A stretch of DNA of 26,718 bases from positions 1 through 26,718 of the IMG/VR virus record IMGVR_UViG_3300005577_000075; one strand, 5' to 3'. The translations under genes and the position numbers were made by a program. A model generated the notes under the pieces. The model worked only from the letters and a program-made list of their open reading frames with translations. It ran no database searches and was not told where the DNA came from. The DNA is from a virus. This document shows, in pieces, positions 13,862 to 20,424 of the stretch (position 1 is its first letter; every line of letters begins with the position of its first letter).

Positions 13862-16684
13862 GTGGATCTGAAACTCAGTGTCCTGTTGAACATGATCGAC
13901 AAGGTGACCGCGCCCTTGCGCGGCATCGCCGGCAGTTCCGCCGCCACGTCCAAGGCGCTGCGCGAGACCCGCCAGCGCCTCAAGGAACTGCAGAGGGCGC
14001 AGGACGATTTGAAGGGTTTCCGCCAGCTCAAGGCAGGCACTCAGGCCCTGGGCACCCAGCTAGCGGCGGCACGCCAACGCGCCACCGAGCTGGGGCGCGC
14101 CCTTGCCGGCACCACGAACCCGACTCGGCAGCAGACCCGGGAGTTCGCGGCGGCGAAGCGCCAGGCCGACGCGCTGGGCGGGCAGTACCAGGCCAATGTC
14201 CGCCGGCTGCAATCCGTGCGCGAAGCCCTGGGTGCCGCCGGCATCCATACGCGCGACCTGGCCGGCCATGAGCGACGGCTGCGCGACGACATCGCCGCGG
14301 CGAACGCGCAGCTGGGCGAGCAGCAGAAAAAGCTCAGCGCGCTCACCCAGCAGCAACAGAAGATGGCCGCGGCCCGCCAAAGCTTCGAGCGCAGTTCGGC
14401 GACGGCGGCGCATCTCACCGTGGGCGGCTACGCCACGCGGGAGACCGGCAAGCATCTGCTGGACGCGATCAGCCCTACGGTGACCGAGGCGAAGGCCTGG
14501 ACGGCGCAGGTCGCGCAGTTGCGCGCCATGGGCGTCGGCGATGCCCTGGTGACCGATGCGGTGAAGTTTGCCCGGGCGCAGGACATCATGGGCACGAGCG
14601 CGACCGAGACGTTGAAGCTCCTGAAAGAGTCCTACAGCGTCCTGCGCGACATGCATGAGGCGGAGGCAGTGACGCCCTACCTCGCGCGCATGAAGTTCGG
14701 CATCGAGACCGTGATGGCCCAGGGCGGGCATGGCGAGGGGCACGGCGACACCGCCGAGACCATGTTCATGGACCTGCTCAAGGTGGCCGAGCTGCGCGGC
14801 GCCGCCAAGAGCCCGGAAAGCCTGAAGCGCGTGCTGGATTTCGCCACCCAGGCGTACGTCGCCTCCGGCGGCCTGGTGAAGTCCGAAGACCTGCTCAACA
14901 TGATCAAGACCGGCGGCGTCGCGGCGAAGCAGCTGGACGATCAGTCGTTCTTCTTCGGCCTGCTGCATACCGTGCAGGAAATGGGCGGCCACCGCGCCGG
15001 TACGGGCCTGTCGACGGCCTACCAGAACTGGGCGGCCGGGCGCTCCACCCGCCAGTCGGCCGACGAACTGTTCCAGCTGGGCCTGCTCAAGCCCGGCGCT
15101 ATCGAAGTCCATGAGAAGACGGGCCACCTCAAGAAGCTGCTGCCCGATGCACTGAAAGAGGGCGACCTCTATCGGAGCAACCCGTTCGAGTACCTGATGA
15201 CGCGGGTGATCCCGAAGCTCAACCCGGACGGCCAGCTCAACGACCAGCAGGTGGTGAGCAAGATCAACGCGCTGTTCTCCGGCCGCAAGGGCGGTGACCT
15301 GTTCGCGTCGCTGTTCATGGAGCGCGCGAACATCGCCAAGCACTTGGCCGCGGCCCCCAAGGCCTTCGGCGTAGATGCGCTCTACGACGAAGCCCGCCAG
15401 AACGCCGCGGGCCAGGAGGCCGAGCTGCTGGCCCGCAAGTCGGACCTGTACCGCGAGCTGGGCGAGCAACTGCTGCCCGTCTACGTAGCGGGCTTGGGCA
15501 AGTTGGTGGGCGTCCTGCGTGCCGTCAGCGGCTGGTCCCAACGTCACCCGGCGCTGGCCAAGGGCATGCTGCTGGTCGCCGGCAGTGCTGGCGTGCTGCT
15601 GGCGACGGTGGGCAGCCTGATGATCGGCCTGGGCGGGCTGCTCGGCCAGTTCGCGCTGCTGCGCTACGTCATGCGCCTCGGGGGCATTCGCGTCGGCGCG
15701 ATGGCCGGCGGCGCCGAGGGCGGCCTGCTGTCGCGCCTGCCGATGCTGGGTCGCCTGTTCCCAGCCATCGCTACCGGCGCCCGTGCCGCCATGCTCGCCA
15801 TCACCGGTGTGAGCCTGCCGGTGGCCGCGCTGATCGCGCTGGTGATCGTCGCGGCCCTGGCGATACGTCGCTACTGGCAACCGCTCTCGGCCTGGTTCTC
15901 GGGTGTTTGGGATGGCATCGGCCAGGCCGTAGGGCCGGTGTTCGCTGACATCGGCCGCGCGCTCGCGCCGCTCAAGCCGGCGTTCGACGTGATCGTCGGA
16001 TGCCTGGTTAGCGTGTGGCGCTGGATCACGCAACTGCTGGAGCCCATGCAGGCCACCCAGGAGCAGATGGCCAATGCCCGCGCGACCGGCGTGACGTTCG
16101 GGCAACTGGTCGGCGCCGCCATCCGCGGCGTGGTGCAGGCCGTCAGCTTCGGCGTGCAGATGTTCGTGGCGCTCGGCGAGGCCATCGGCACCGCGGCGGG
16201 CTGGGTGGTGGTGCATTGGGAACCGGTGAAGGCTTGGTTCGCCGAGATGTGGCAGAGCGTGGAGAACGCCGCGCGCAAGACGCTCGACTGGATCGCCGAA
16301 AAACTTGGCGCGGTACGCGAGCTGATCGACCGCATTCGCCACCTGGGGCAGAGCAGCCCGGTGATGCCACCGGGCACCACGCCCATCGACTGGATCACGG
16401 GCGATGACCAGGAGAAGGCTCGCAAGATTGCCGACGCCATCGCCCGTACGCCCCTGGCCGGCGGCGAGGCGACCGGCCAGGGAGCCAGCCTGGTCAACTC
16501 CGTCCCACCGGTGGGCGTGCGCGCAGCGAAGACCGTGGTCATGCACGGCGACCAGGTCACGATGCATGTGGACGCCCGCGGCAACGATCCGGACGCGGTG
16601 CGCCGGCAGGTCGCGGACGCCATGGCCCGCCACGAGCGAAGCAGGCAGGTGCGCGCACGCTCCGCCTTTAGCGATGAGGATTGA
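13862..16684 (+). CDS. T: Tail tape measure protein, GpT family
   Basis: A 940-residue protein that sets tail length and is ejected into the cell. The start is GTG 13862, directly after the E' stop. Residues 1-180 form long coiled coils (LKELQRAQDDLKGFRQLKAGTQALGTQLAAARQRATELG, QEQQKKL-like QQKKLSALTQQQQKM). The middle includes the conserved MGVGDALVTDAVKFARAQDIMGTSATETLKLLKESYSVLRDMHEA and YQNWAAGRSTRQSADELFQLGLL. Hydrophobic segments lie at about residues 570-605 (KGMLLVAGSAGVLLATVGSLMIGLGGLLGQFALL) and 640-665 (MLAITGVSLPVAALIALVIVAALAI), followed by tryptophan repeats (AWFSGVWDGIGQAVGP, WVVVHWEPVKAWFAEMW). Longer than P2 T (815), suggesting a longer tail. Confidence 0.95.
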   Translation: MDLKLSVLLNMIDKVTAPLRGIAGSSAATSKALRETRQRLKELQRAQDDLKGFRQLKAGTQALGTQLAAARQRATELGRALAGTTNPTRQQTREFAAAKRQADALGGQYQANVRRLQSVREALGAAGIHTRDLAGHERRLRDDIAAANAQLGEQQKKLSALTQQQQKMAAARQSFERSSATAAHLTVGGYATRETGKHLLDAISPTVTEAKAWTAQVAQLRAMGVGDALVTDAVKFARAQDIMGTSATETLKLLKESYSVLRDMHEAEAVTPYLARMKFGIETVMAQGGHGEGHGDTAETMFMDLLKVAELRGAAKSPESLKRVLDFATQAYVASGGLVKSEDLLNMIKTGGVAAKQLDDQSFFFGLLHTVQEMGGHRAGTGLSTAYQNWAAGRSTRQSADELFQLGLLKPGAIEVHEKTGHLKKLLPDALKEGDLYRSNPFEYLMTRVIPKLNPDGQLNDQQVVSKINALFSGRKGGDLFASLFMERANIAKHLAAAPKAFGVDALYDEARQNAAGQEAELLARKSDLYRELGEQLLPVYVAGLGKLVGVLRAVSGWSQRHPALAKGMLLVAGSAGVLLATVGSLMIGLGGLLGQFALLRYVMRLGGIRVGAMAGGAEGGLLSRLPMLGRLFPAIATGARAAMLAITGVSLPVAALIALVIVAALAIRRYWQPLSAWFSGVWDGIGQAVGPVFADIGRALAPLKPAFDVIVGCLVSVWRWITQLLEPMQATQEQMANARATGVTFGQLVGAAIRGVVQAVSFGVQMFVALGEAIGTAAGWVVVHWEPVKAWFAEMWQSVENAARKTLDWIAEKLGAVRELIDRIRHLGQSSPVMPPGTTPIDWITGDDQEKARKIADAIARTPLAGGEATGQGASLVNSVPPVGVRAAKTVVMHGDQVTMHVDARGNDPDAVRRQVADAMARHERSRQVRARSAFSDED

Positions 16685-16686
16685 GG

Positions 16687-17154
16687 ATGGATGGGATGGT
16701 CTTGATGGCCTTCGGGCCGTTCGTGTTCGGCATGCGCACCGCGGCCTACGAAGAGCTGCAACGCCAGATGCAGTTCAAGCATGCCGCCAATGCGCGGCTG
16801 GGCAAGCGCGACGCCTACCAGATCGTGAGTCCCGGCACGGAGATGCTCACGCTGTCGGGCGTGGTGGCACCGGAGGTTTCGGGCACGCTCGCCTCCATCA
16901 CGCAGTTGGAAACGATGGGCAGCGAGGGACGTGCCTACGTCCTAGTCGATGGCGCCGGCCACATCTACGGTGTCTACTTCATTGACAGCCTGCAAACCAC
17001 GCAGAGCGCGATCCACAGCGATGGCACACCACGCAAAGTGGCCTTCTCGCTCACGCTGTGCCGCAGCGATGACGAGCCTACCGACGAGGCCAGCGACAAC
17101 CTTGCCGGCGGCCCCTCGCCGGAGGCGCAGGAACGCGCCCGAGCCACCGCATGA
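16687..17154 (+). CDS. U: Tail protein U, GpU family
   Basis: A 155-residue protein of the P2 GpU family, needed for tail completion near the baseplate. Conserved parts: MAFGPFVFGMRTAAYEELQRQMQFKHAANARLGKRDAYQIVSPGTEMLTLSGVVAPEVSGT, then LETMGSEGRAYVLVDGAGHIYGVYFIDSLQTTQS and PRKVAFSLTLCRSDDE. The start is uncertain: TTG 16681, ATG 16687 and ATG 16696 are all in frame; GAGG at 16683-16686 is too close to 16687 but at a proper distance for 16696 (MVLMAFGPFVFG). All conserved residues remain in each case. The stop overlaps the D start by four bases (ATGA). Confidence 0.92.
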   Translation: MDGMVLMAFGPFVFGMRTAAYEELQRQMQFKHAANARLGKRDAYQIVSPGTEMLTLSGVVAPEVSGTLASITQLETMGSEGRAYVLVDGAGHIYGVYFIDSLQTTQSAIHSDGTPRKVAFSLTLCRSDDEPTDEASDNLAGGPSPEAQERARATA

Positions 17155-18215
17155 TCGTCCAGCCCACCAACCCACTGTTGCGCCCTACCTGTCAGATCGC
17201 CATTGATGGCAAGGACCGCACTGCGCGGATCATGCCGCACCTGATCCAACTGACCGTGGAGTCGCACCGCCAGGATCACGCGGATACGGTGAGCTTGAAT
17301 CTGGACGATAGCCGGGGGCAGATCGCCCTGCCGCGCCGCGGCGTGGAGATGCGGGTGATGCTGGGCTTTGAAGGACTCGGCGTGTCGCTGCAGGGCACCT
17401 ATCACGTGGATGAGATCGAACATAGCGGCACGCCCGACACGGTGAGCATCGTGGCGCGCAGCGCCAAGCTGACGCGGGAGCTGCGCATGCGCAAAGAACG
17501 GAGCTGGAGCCAGACCACCGTGGGGCATGTGGTGCGCGTCATTGCCGGCGAACACCAGCTCACGCCGCGCGTGGCGGCGAGCCTGAATCGGCTGCCGGTG
17601 GAGCACCTGGCGCAGACGGAATCCGATGTTGCGCTGCTGCGGCGCCTGGGCAAGATGTGGGATGCGGTGGCGACAGTGAAGGCCGGCAATCTGCTTTTCA
17701 CGCCTGTCGGTGCCGCGCAGACGGCCAGCGGGAAACCGCTCGAACCATTGGTCTTGCGGCGGGCCGATGGTGACCGGCATCGCTTCCACGAAGCCGACCG
17801 GGACGCTTACACCGGGATCCGTGCACGCTGGCACGACGTGGGCGCCGGGCGCGGTCGCACGGTGCTGGCTGGCACCGCTGGACATGTGAAGTTTTTACGC
17901 GGCGATTTCGCCAGCCGGGAAGACGCACGACGTGCCGCTGAGGCGGAACTCGCGCGCGTGCGGCGTGGCGCTTCGACGTTCACCTTAGACATAGCCATCG
18001 GTCGGCCGGACCTCTATCCGGAAATGCCCGCGCGCACGCGTGGCTGGAAACCAGAGATCGACACCGTCGATTGGATCGTCGTCAAGGCGACACACAGTTT
18101 TACACCGGGCGGTGGCTATACCACGGCTGTGGAACTGGAAAGCAAAGCGACCGCCAGCGATACCGCGGCGGCCGATGAAGATGCGCCAGCGCCGAGTGAA
18201 AGCGACTTGGCTTGA
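17151..18215 (+). CDS. D: Late tail gene D (baseplate hub), GpD family
   Basis: A 354-residue protein of the P2 GpD family (387 in P2), the baseplate hub that links the tube and the spike, related to T4 gp27/VgrG N-terminal domains. Typical: MIVQPTNPLLRPTCQIAIDGKDRTARIMPHLIQLTVESHRQDHADTVSLNLDDSRGQIALPRRGVEMRVMLGFEG, GTYHVDEIEHSGTPDTVSIVARSAKL, RSWSQTTVGHVVRVIAGEH, LAQTESDVALLRRLGKMWDAVATVKAGNLLF. The last 25 residues are acidic and serine rich. It is the final gene of the tail operon; no clear terminator with a T-tract was seen after it. In P2 it is followed by ogr and the attachment site, which is not the case here. Confidence 0.95.
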   Translation: MIVQPTNPLLRPTCQIAIDGKDRTARIMPHLIQLTVESHRQDHADTVSLNLDDSRGQIALPRRGVEMRVMLGFEGLGVSLQGTYHVDEIEHSGTPDTVSIVARSAKLTRELRMRKERSWSQTTVGHVVRVIAGEHQLTPRVAASLNRLPVEHLAQTESDVALLRRLGKMWDAVATVKAGNLLFTPVGAAQTASGKPLEPLVLRRADGDRHRFHEADRDAYTGIRARWHDVGAGRGRTVLAGTAGHVKFLRGDFASREDARRAAEAELARVRRGASTFTLDIAIGRPDLYPEMPARTRGWKPEIDTVDWIVVKATHSFTPGGGYTTAVELESKATASDTAAADEDAPAPSESDLA

Positions 18216-18348
18216 GATTGCTTAGCAGGCAGGCGCTTGCTCGGAGTATCGCCATGCGCTGAATGATGCGCACCGGTCGCGCTTGTCAGCACCACGAGTA
18301 TGGTGTTGCAATCGAACCTCGCCACCAAATTGCACGCGGTGCTGTTCG

Positions 18349-18525
18349 ATGATTCGGCCGAAATGTCAGAGGTGTCTCGGGGATTTGCAGGTGGAATACA
18401 CCGAAGCCGGCGAACCCTACGCGTGGTGCGCCCGATGCGGTTGGCGCGACGAACGGCCTGTCGAAGAAACCATTCCTCTTCTAGAGGACGCTCCATGGAA
18501 GTCGGAGGAATGGGATCGTCCGTGA
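18349..18525 (+). CDS. Small zinc-ribbon protein after D
   Basis: A 58-residue protein with two CxxC pairs: KCQRC (residues 5-8 region) and WCARCGWRDERP about 20 residues on, a short zinc-ribbon or rubredoxin-like knuckle, followed by an acidic tail (EETIPLLEDAPWKSEEWDRP). It sits where ogr sits in P2, but it lacks the Cys spacing of Ogr/Delta (C-x2-C...C-x4-C), and a true Ogr-like gene is found elsewhere in the window. No clear ribosome binding site precedes ATG 18349; the frame is open upstream to 18283 but those residues do not look like a protein. Likely a small regulator or an RNA polymerase or nucleic-acid-binding accessory protein; function unknown. Confidence 0.55.
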   Translation: MIRPKCQRCLGDLQVEYTEAGEPYAWCARCGWRDERPVEETIPLLEDAPWKSEEWDRP

Positions 18526-18562
18526 AGGATGACGGCGCCGCCGAGCGCGGCGCCGAAGAGGA

Positions 18563-18994
18563 TCAGGCGGAAGGATGATCCGCTAGCCATTCCGCGTATT
18601 CGGGCACCGTGCGCTTGACGTGCTGTTCCAGCCAGATCGCTTCGGCTTCGGGGCGCGCCGCATCCCAATCACCCACAAATTGAGTGAGTCGCCGCGCGGC
18701 CGGTGAGAGATTCGCGCCATCATCGACGGCTCGACGGACCACTGGCTGAGCCGCATGGCTCAAACGTTTCGGCCCGCGGCCGAACACGAGCCAGTCCATC
18801 GAGATGCCCTCCGCCGCCGCCAAGTTCGCGCAAAACGCGTAAGGCGGGCTATTGCGCTGGCGCCAGTTGCTGGGTGCGTTGCCACCGAGACCCAGTATGG
18901 CGGCGAGCTCCGCGTCGTTCTTCGCGTTGACCACCTCCCGCATACGGGAAATGACCTCGCCTGCATTTACGGCAGCCTGGCCGATAACTCGCAT
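18563..18994 (-). CDS. CI-type phage repressor (HTH domain)
   Basis: A 143-residue repressor encoded against the late operon and divergent from the early genes. The N-terminal HTH resembles the bacteriophage CI repressor helix-turn-helix family (186/HK022-like): VISRMREVVNAKNDAELAAILGLGGNAPSNWRQRNSPPYAFCANLAAAEGISMDWLVFGRGP at residues about 14-75, with the characteristic DWLVFGRGP ending. The C-terminal 65 residues are short and lack the Ser/Lys self-cleavage domain of lambda CI, so induction would not be by direct RecA cleavage. The start at 18994 has a GAGAGG site ten bases upstream; the frame remains open to an ATG at 19087, which would overlap the opposing gene and the operator region, so the shorter form is preferred. 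It should repress the early operon to maintain lysogeny. Confidence 0.88.
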   Translation of the reverse strand: MRVIGQAAVNAGEVISRMREVVNAKNDAELAAILGLGGNAPSNWRQRNSPPYAFCANLAAAEGISMDWLVFGRGPKRLSHAAQPVVRRAVDDGANLSPAARRLTQFVGDWDAARPEAEAIWLEQHVKRTVPEYAEWLADHPSA

Positions 18995-19018
18995 TGAGTG
19001 CAAACCTCTCGAAATAAG

Positions 19019-19058
19019 TTGCGAAACTTCGATTCGTGGGCTATCGTTCGATTTGTGT
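19019..19058 (+). promoter_or_regulatory. Candidate early promoter with direct-repeat repressor operators
   Basis: TTGCGA at 19019-19024, 17 bases, then TATCGT at 19042-19047 match sigma-70 -35 and -10 at four positions each and point into the early operon. Overlapping them are two direct copies of TTCGATTYGTGK at 19028-19039 and 19047-19058, 19 bases apart start to start (about two helical turns). P2 C repressor also binds two direct repeats about two turns apart, over the early promoter, so this is a plausible operator. A weaker TTCG-containing third copy may be at 19064. A promoter for the repressor itself on the other strand was not clear. Confidence 0.5.
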
Positions 19059-19085
19059 ATCACTTCGGCATCGTAACCCATCGCC

Positions 19086-19310
19086 ATGAAGAACTCCCTG
19101 GATAAGCCATGCCGGGCGTATGCGCCCCGCGCCGCCGTAAAACGAAAGCGGATCGGCGTCGGCCTGGACCCCGAGCAGTTGGCGCAATGCCAGCGATTGG
19201 CCCGGGCTGAGCGGAAAACCGACGCCGCGTATGTCCTGACGGTCTACCTCGAAGGTTTGGAAATGCGCCTTGCCCACCCCGCCGGCGCGACCGACCCTGC
19301 ACATAAGTAA
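19086..19310 (+). CDS. Small ribbon-helix-helix-like early regulator
   Basis: A 74-residue basic protein, first gene of the early operon, in the slot where P2 has cox. Residues 18-58 (VKRKRIGVGLDPEQLAQCQRLARAERKTDAAYVLTVYLEGLEM) fit a ribbon-helix-helix (Arc/CopG-like) pattern: a short strand, then two helices. Its start overlaps the alternative repressor ATG on the other strand, within the operator region. By position it could regulate the lysogeny switch, as Cox or Apl do, but it is not recognisably related to either. The RHH call is based on pattern only. Confidence 0.65.
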   Translation: MKNSLDKPCRAYAPRAAVKRKRIGVGLDPEQLAQCQRLARAERKTDAAYVLTVYLEGLEMRLAHPAGATDPAHK

Positions 19311-19340
19311 GCCCACAACCGGTGTACGAGGACTAAACGG

Positions 19341-19676
19341 ATGCACTCAAATCGATGCACGATCCGCTGCCCCCACTGCCGCGAACGCGCGGTCACGATG
19401 ACCTCGCGCGAACTGAGCAACCTGGTGCGGGAAATCTATTTCCAGTGCATGGGCATCGAATGCGGCCACCGCTTCGTCGCTCATCTAGGCATCGTCCGTA
19501 CGCTGGTGCCCAGCATGAATCCACGCGATGACGTGGCCCTTCCCATCGTGGAGCGACGGGCCAACGACATCATCGTGGGCAGAACGCCGAGCGATGCCAC
19601 ACCCGCGCGCGACTGCACATCGCCCGTACCGCCGACGCCGGCCACGCATCCACCCGCGCCGCCCGCACTCAACTAA
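19341..19676 (+). CDS. ogr: Late gene activator, Ogr/Delta-like zinc finger
   Basis: A 111-residue protein whose first 60 residues match the Ogr/Delta zinc-finger family: CPHC (residues 10-13) and CMGIEC (residues 37-42, C-x4-C) around TMTSRELSNLVREIYFQCMGIECGHRFVAHLGIVRTLVPS. Ogr of P2 and B of 186 bind upstream of late promoters and contact RNA polymerase alpha to turn on head, lysis and tail genes. The C-terminal 45 residues are Pro/Ala rich and not part of the family. Here the gene lies in the early operon between the RHH-like gene and unknown small genes, whereas in P2 it lies just after D; in 186-like phages B is also placed on the early side. Strong GAGGA site upstream. Confidence 0.88.
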   Translation: MHSNRCTIRCPHCRERAVTMTSRELSNLVREIYFQCMGIECGHRFVAHLGIVRTLVPSMNPRDDVALPIVERRANDIIVGRTPSDATPARDCTSPVPPTPATHPPAPPALN

Positions 19677-19688
19677 CAGGGGATTACC

Positions 19689-20084
19689 GTGTCTTTCCTT
19701 CTCGACAGCGACCAGAAGAACACGCCGGAAGCTCGCCTTTCGGTGGCCATGGCGTTCCTTGATGCACACGCCGCCCAGCATTTGGACGAAGCACAGCTGA
19801 TCACGCGCTGTACCGCGGCCGTGATGGAGCAGTTCGGTGTGAGTCAGCGCACCGCCAACCACGATGCGTTGCATGCGCTGGCCGCGACGCAAGCCCGCTA
19901 CGAGCCGGCCTATGTGGACATCAACCACTCCACCAGCCACGTGGTGTACGTCACCAGCCCCCGCACCGGCCGTCTGGTCGCCTTCACCGCGAGCGAGCTG
20001 ATGACCTTGGCTGACGAGCGTCGCACCACGGTGCAGGACGCCGAGTACACCACGTCGCGCTGCGGCCGTCGCGCCGACCGCTAA
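19689..20084 (+). CDS. Unknown early protein
   Basis: A 131-residue protein with GTG start 19689 and an AGGGGA ribosome binding site. N-terminal helical part (EARLSVAMAFLDAHAAQHLDEAQLITRCTAAVMEQFGVSQRTANHDALHALAATQARYEPAYVDI) could contain an HTH (QFGVSQRTANHDALHAL), and the C-terminal part (HVVYVTSPRTGRLVAFTASELMTLAD) appears to form beta strands. It is in the early operon after ogr. P2-like phages carry several small unassigned genes here (orf80-83 in P2); none is clearly homologous by eye. Confidence 0.75.
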   Translation: MSFLLDSDQKNTPEARLSVAMAFLDAHAAQHLDEAQLITRCTAAVMEQFGVSQRTANHDALHALAATQARYEPAYVDINHSTSHVVYVTSPRTGRLVAFTASELMTLADERRTTVQDAEYTTSRCGRRADR

Positions 20085-20116
20085 ACCTCCGTTTCTCCCC
20101 CTTGATTCATCCACGA

Positions 20117-20138
20117 CCGGCAGCCCACGGGCTGCCGG
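20117..20138. repeat. Perfect 10-bp inverted repeat between early genes
   Basis: CCGGCAGCCC (20117-20126) and GGGCTGCCGG (20129-20138) are exact inverted copies separated by AC. The hairpin is between the stop at 20084 and the start at 20172. No T-tract follows on either strand, so it is not a typical intrinsic terminator; it could be an RNA stabiliser, a partial terminator, or a protein binding site. Confidence 0.6.
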
Positions 20139-20171
20139 AACGGACACGGCTTGCCTCATGAAAGGCTACGC

Positions 20172-20423
20172 ATGACCACCGACCTTAAGCATTGCGCCAC
20201 TTGCCGGTCCCATCGACTGCTTGGCGATGCCTTTCACCTGTGCACCCTGCCACCCGACTGTGCACCGCCAGCGTCTGACGATGACTTCGACGCGAACTCG
20301 TGGTGCGACAGCGACGTACGCATGGCCGCTTACCTCGGCACGGCTTGCGACGTGATGCGCCGCATGGGCGCCCTGTGCGGTCCGCACGGCCACCTGTGGA
20401 GCGCCGCCGATGGCCGTCGTTGA
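20172..20423 (+). CDS. Small Cys-rich early protein
   Basis: An 83-residue protein with a CATC pair (residues 8-11) and further cysteines (HLCTLPPDC, WCDSD, CDVMRRMGALCGPHGHLW), probably metal binding. An AAAGG ribosome site precedes ATG 20172. Similar short Cys-rich proteins occur just upstream of the replication gene in P2-like phages; the role is unknown. It is one base from the ATG 20425 replication start, or overlaps it by 14 bases if the ATG at 20410 is used. Confidence 0.7.
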   Translation: MTTDLKHCATCRSHRLLGDAFHLCTLPPDCAPPASDDDFDANSWCDSDVRMAAYLGTACDVMRRMGALCGPHGHLWSAADGRR

Positions 20424-20424
20424 C

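Noticed and set aside
14060-16633. Very long open frame (857 codons) on the - strand
   Set aside because: It lies antisense to the tape measure gene; third-position GC bias leaves antisense frames open. Composition is Arg/Ala/Gly/His-rich without recognisable domains. The same holds for long - strand frames under H, FI, J and the replication gene.
18300-18578. Alternative + strand ORF of 92 codons after D
   Set aside because: It overlaps the zinc-ribbon gene in another frame; composition is Arg/Ser/Gly-rich beyond the first 40 codons and no motif or ribosome site supports it.
18994-19087. Longer repressor with start at 19087
   Set aside because: It would run over the promoter/operator region and overlap the opposing start codon; GAGAGG before 18994 and the family length favour the shorter form.
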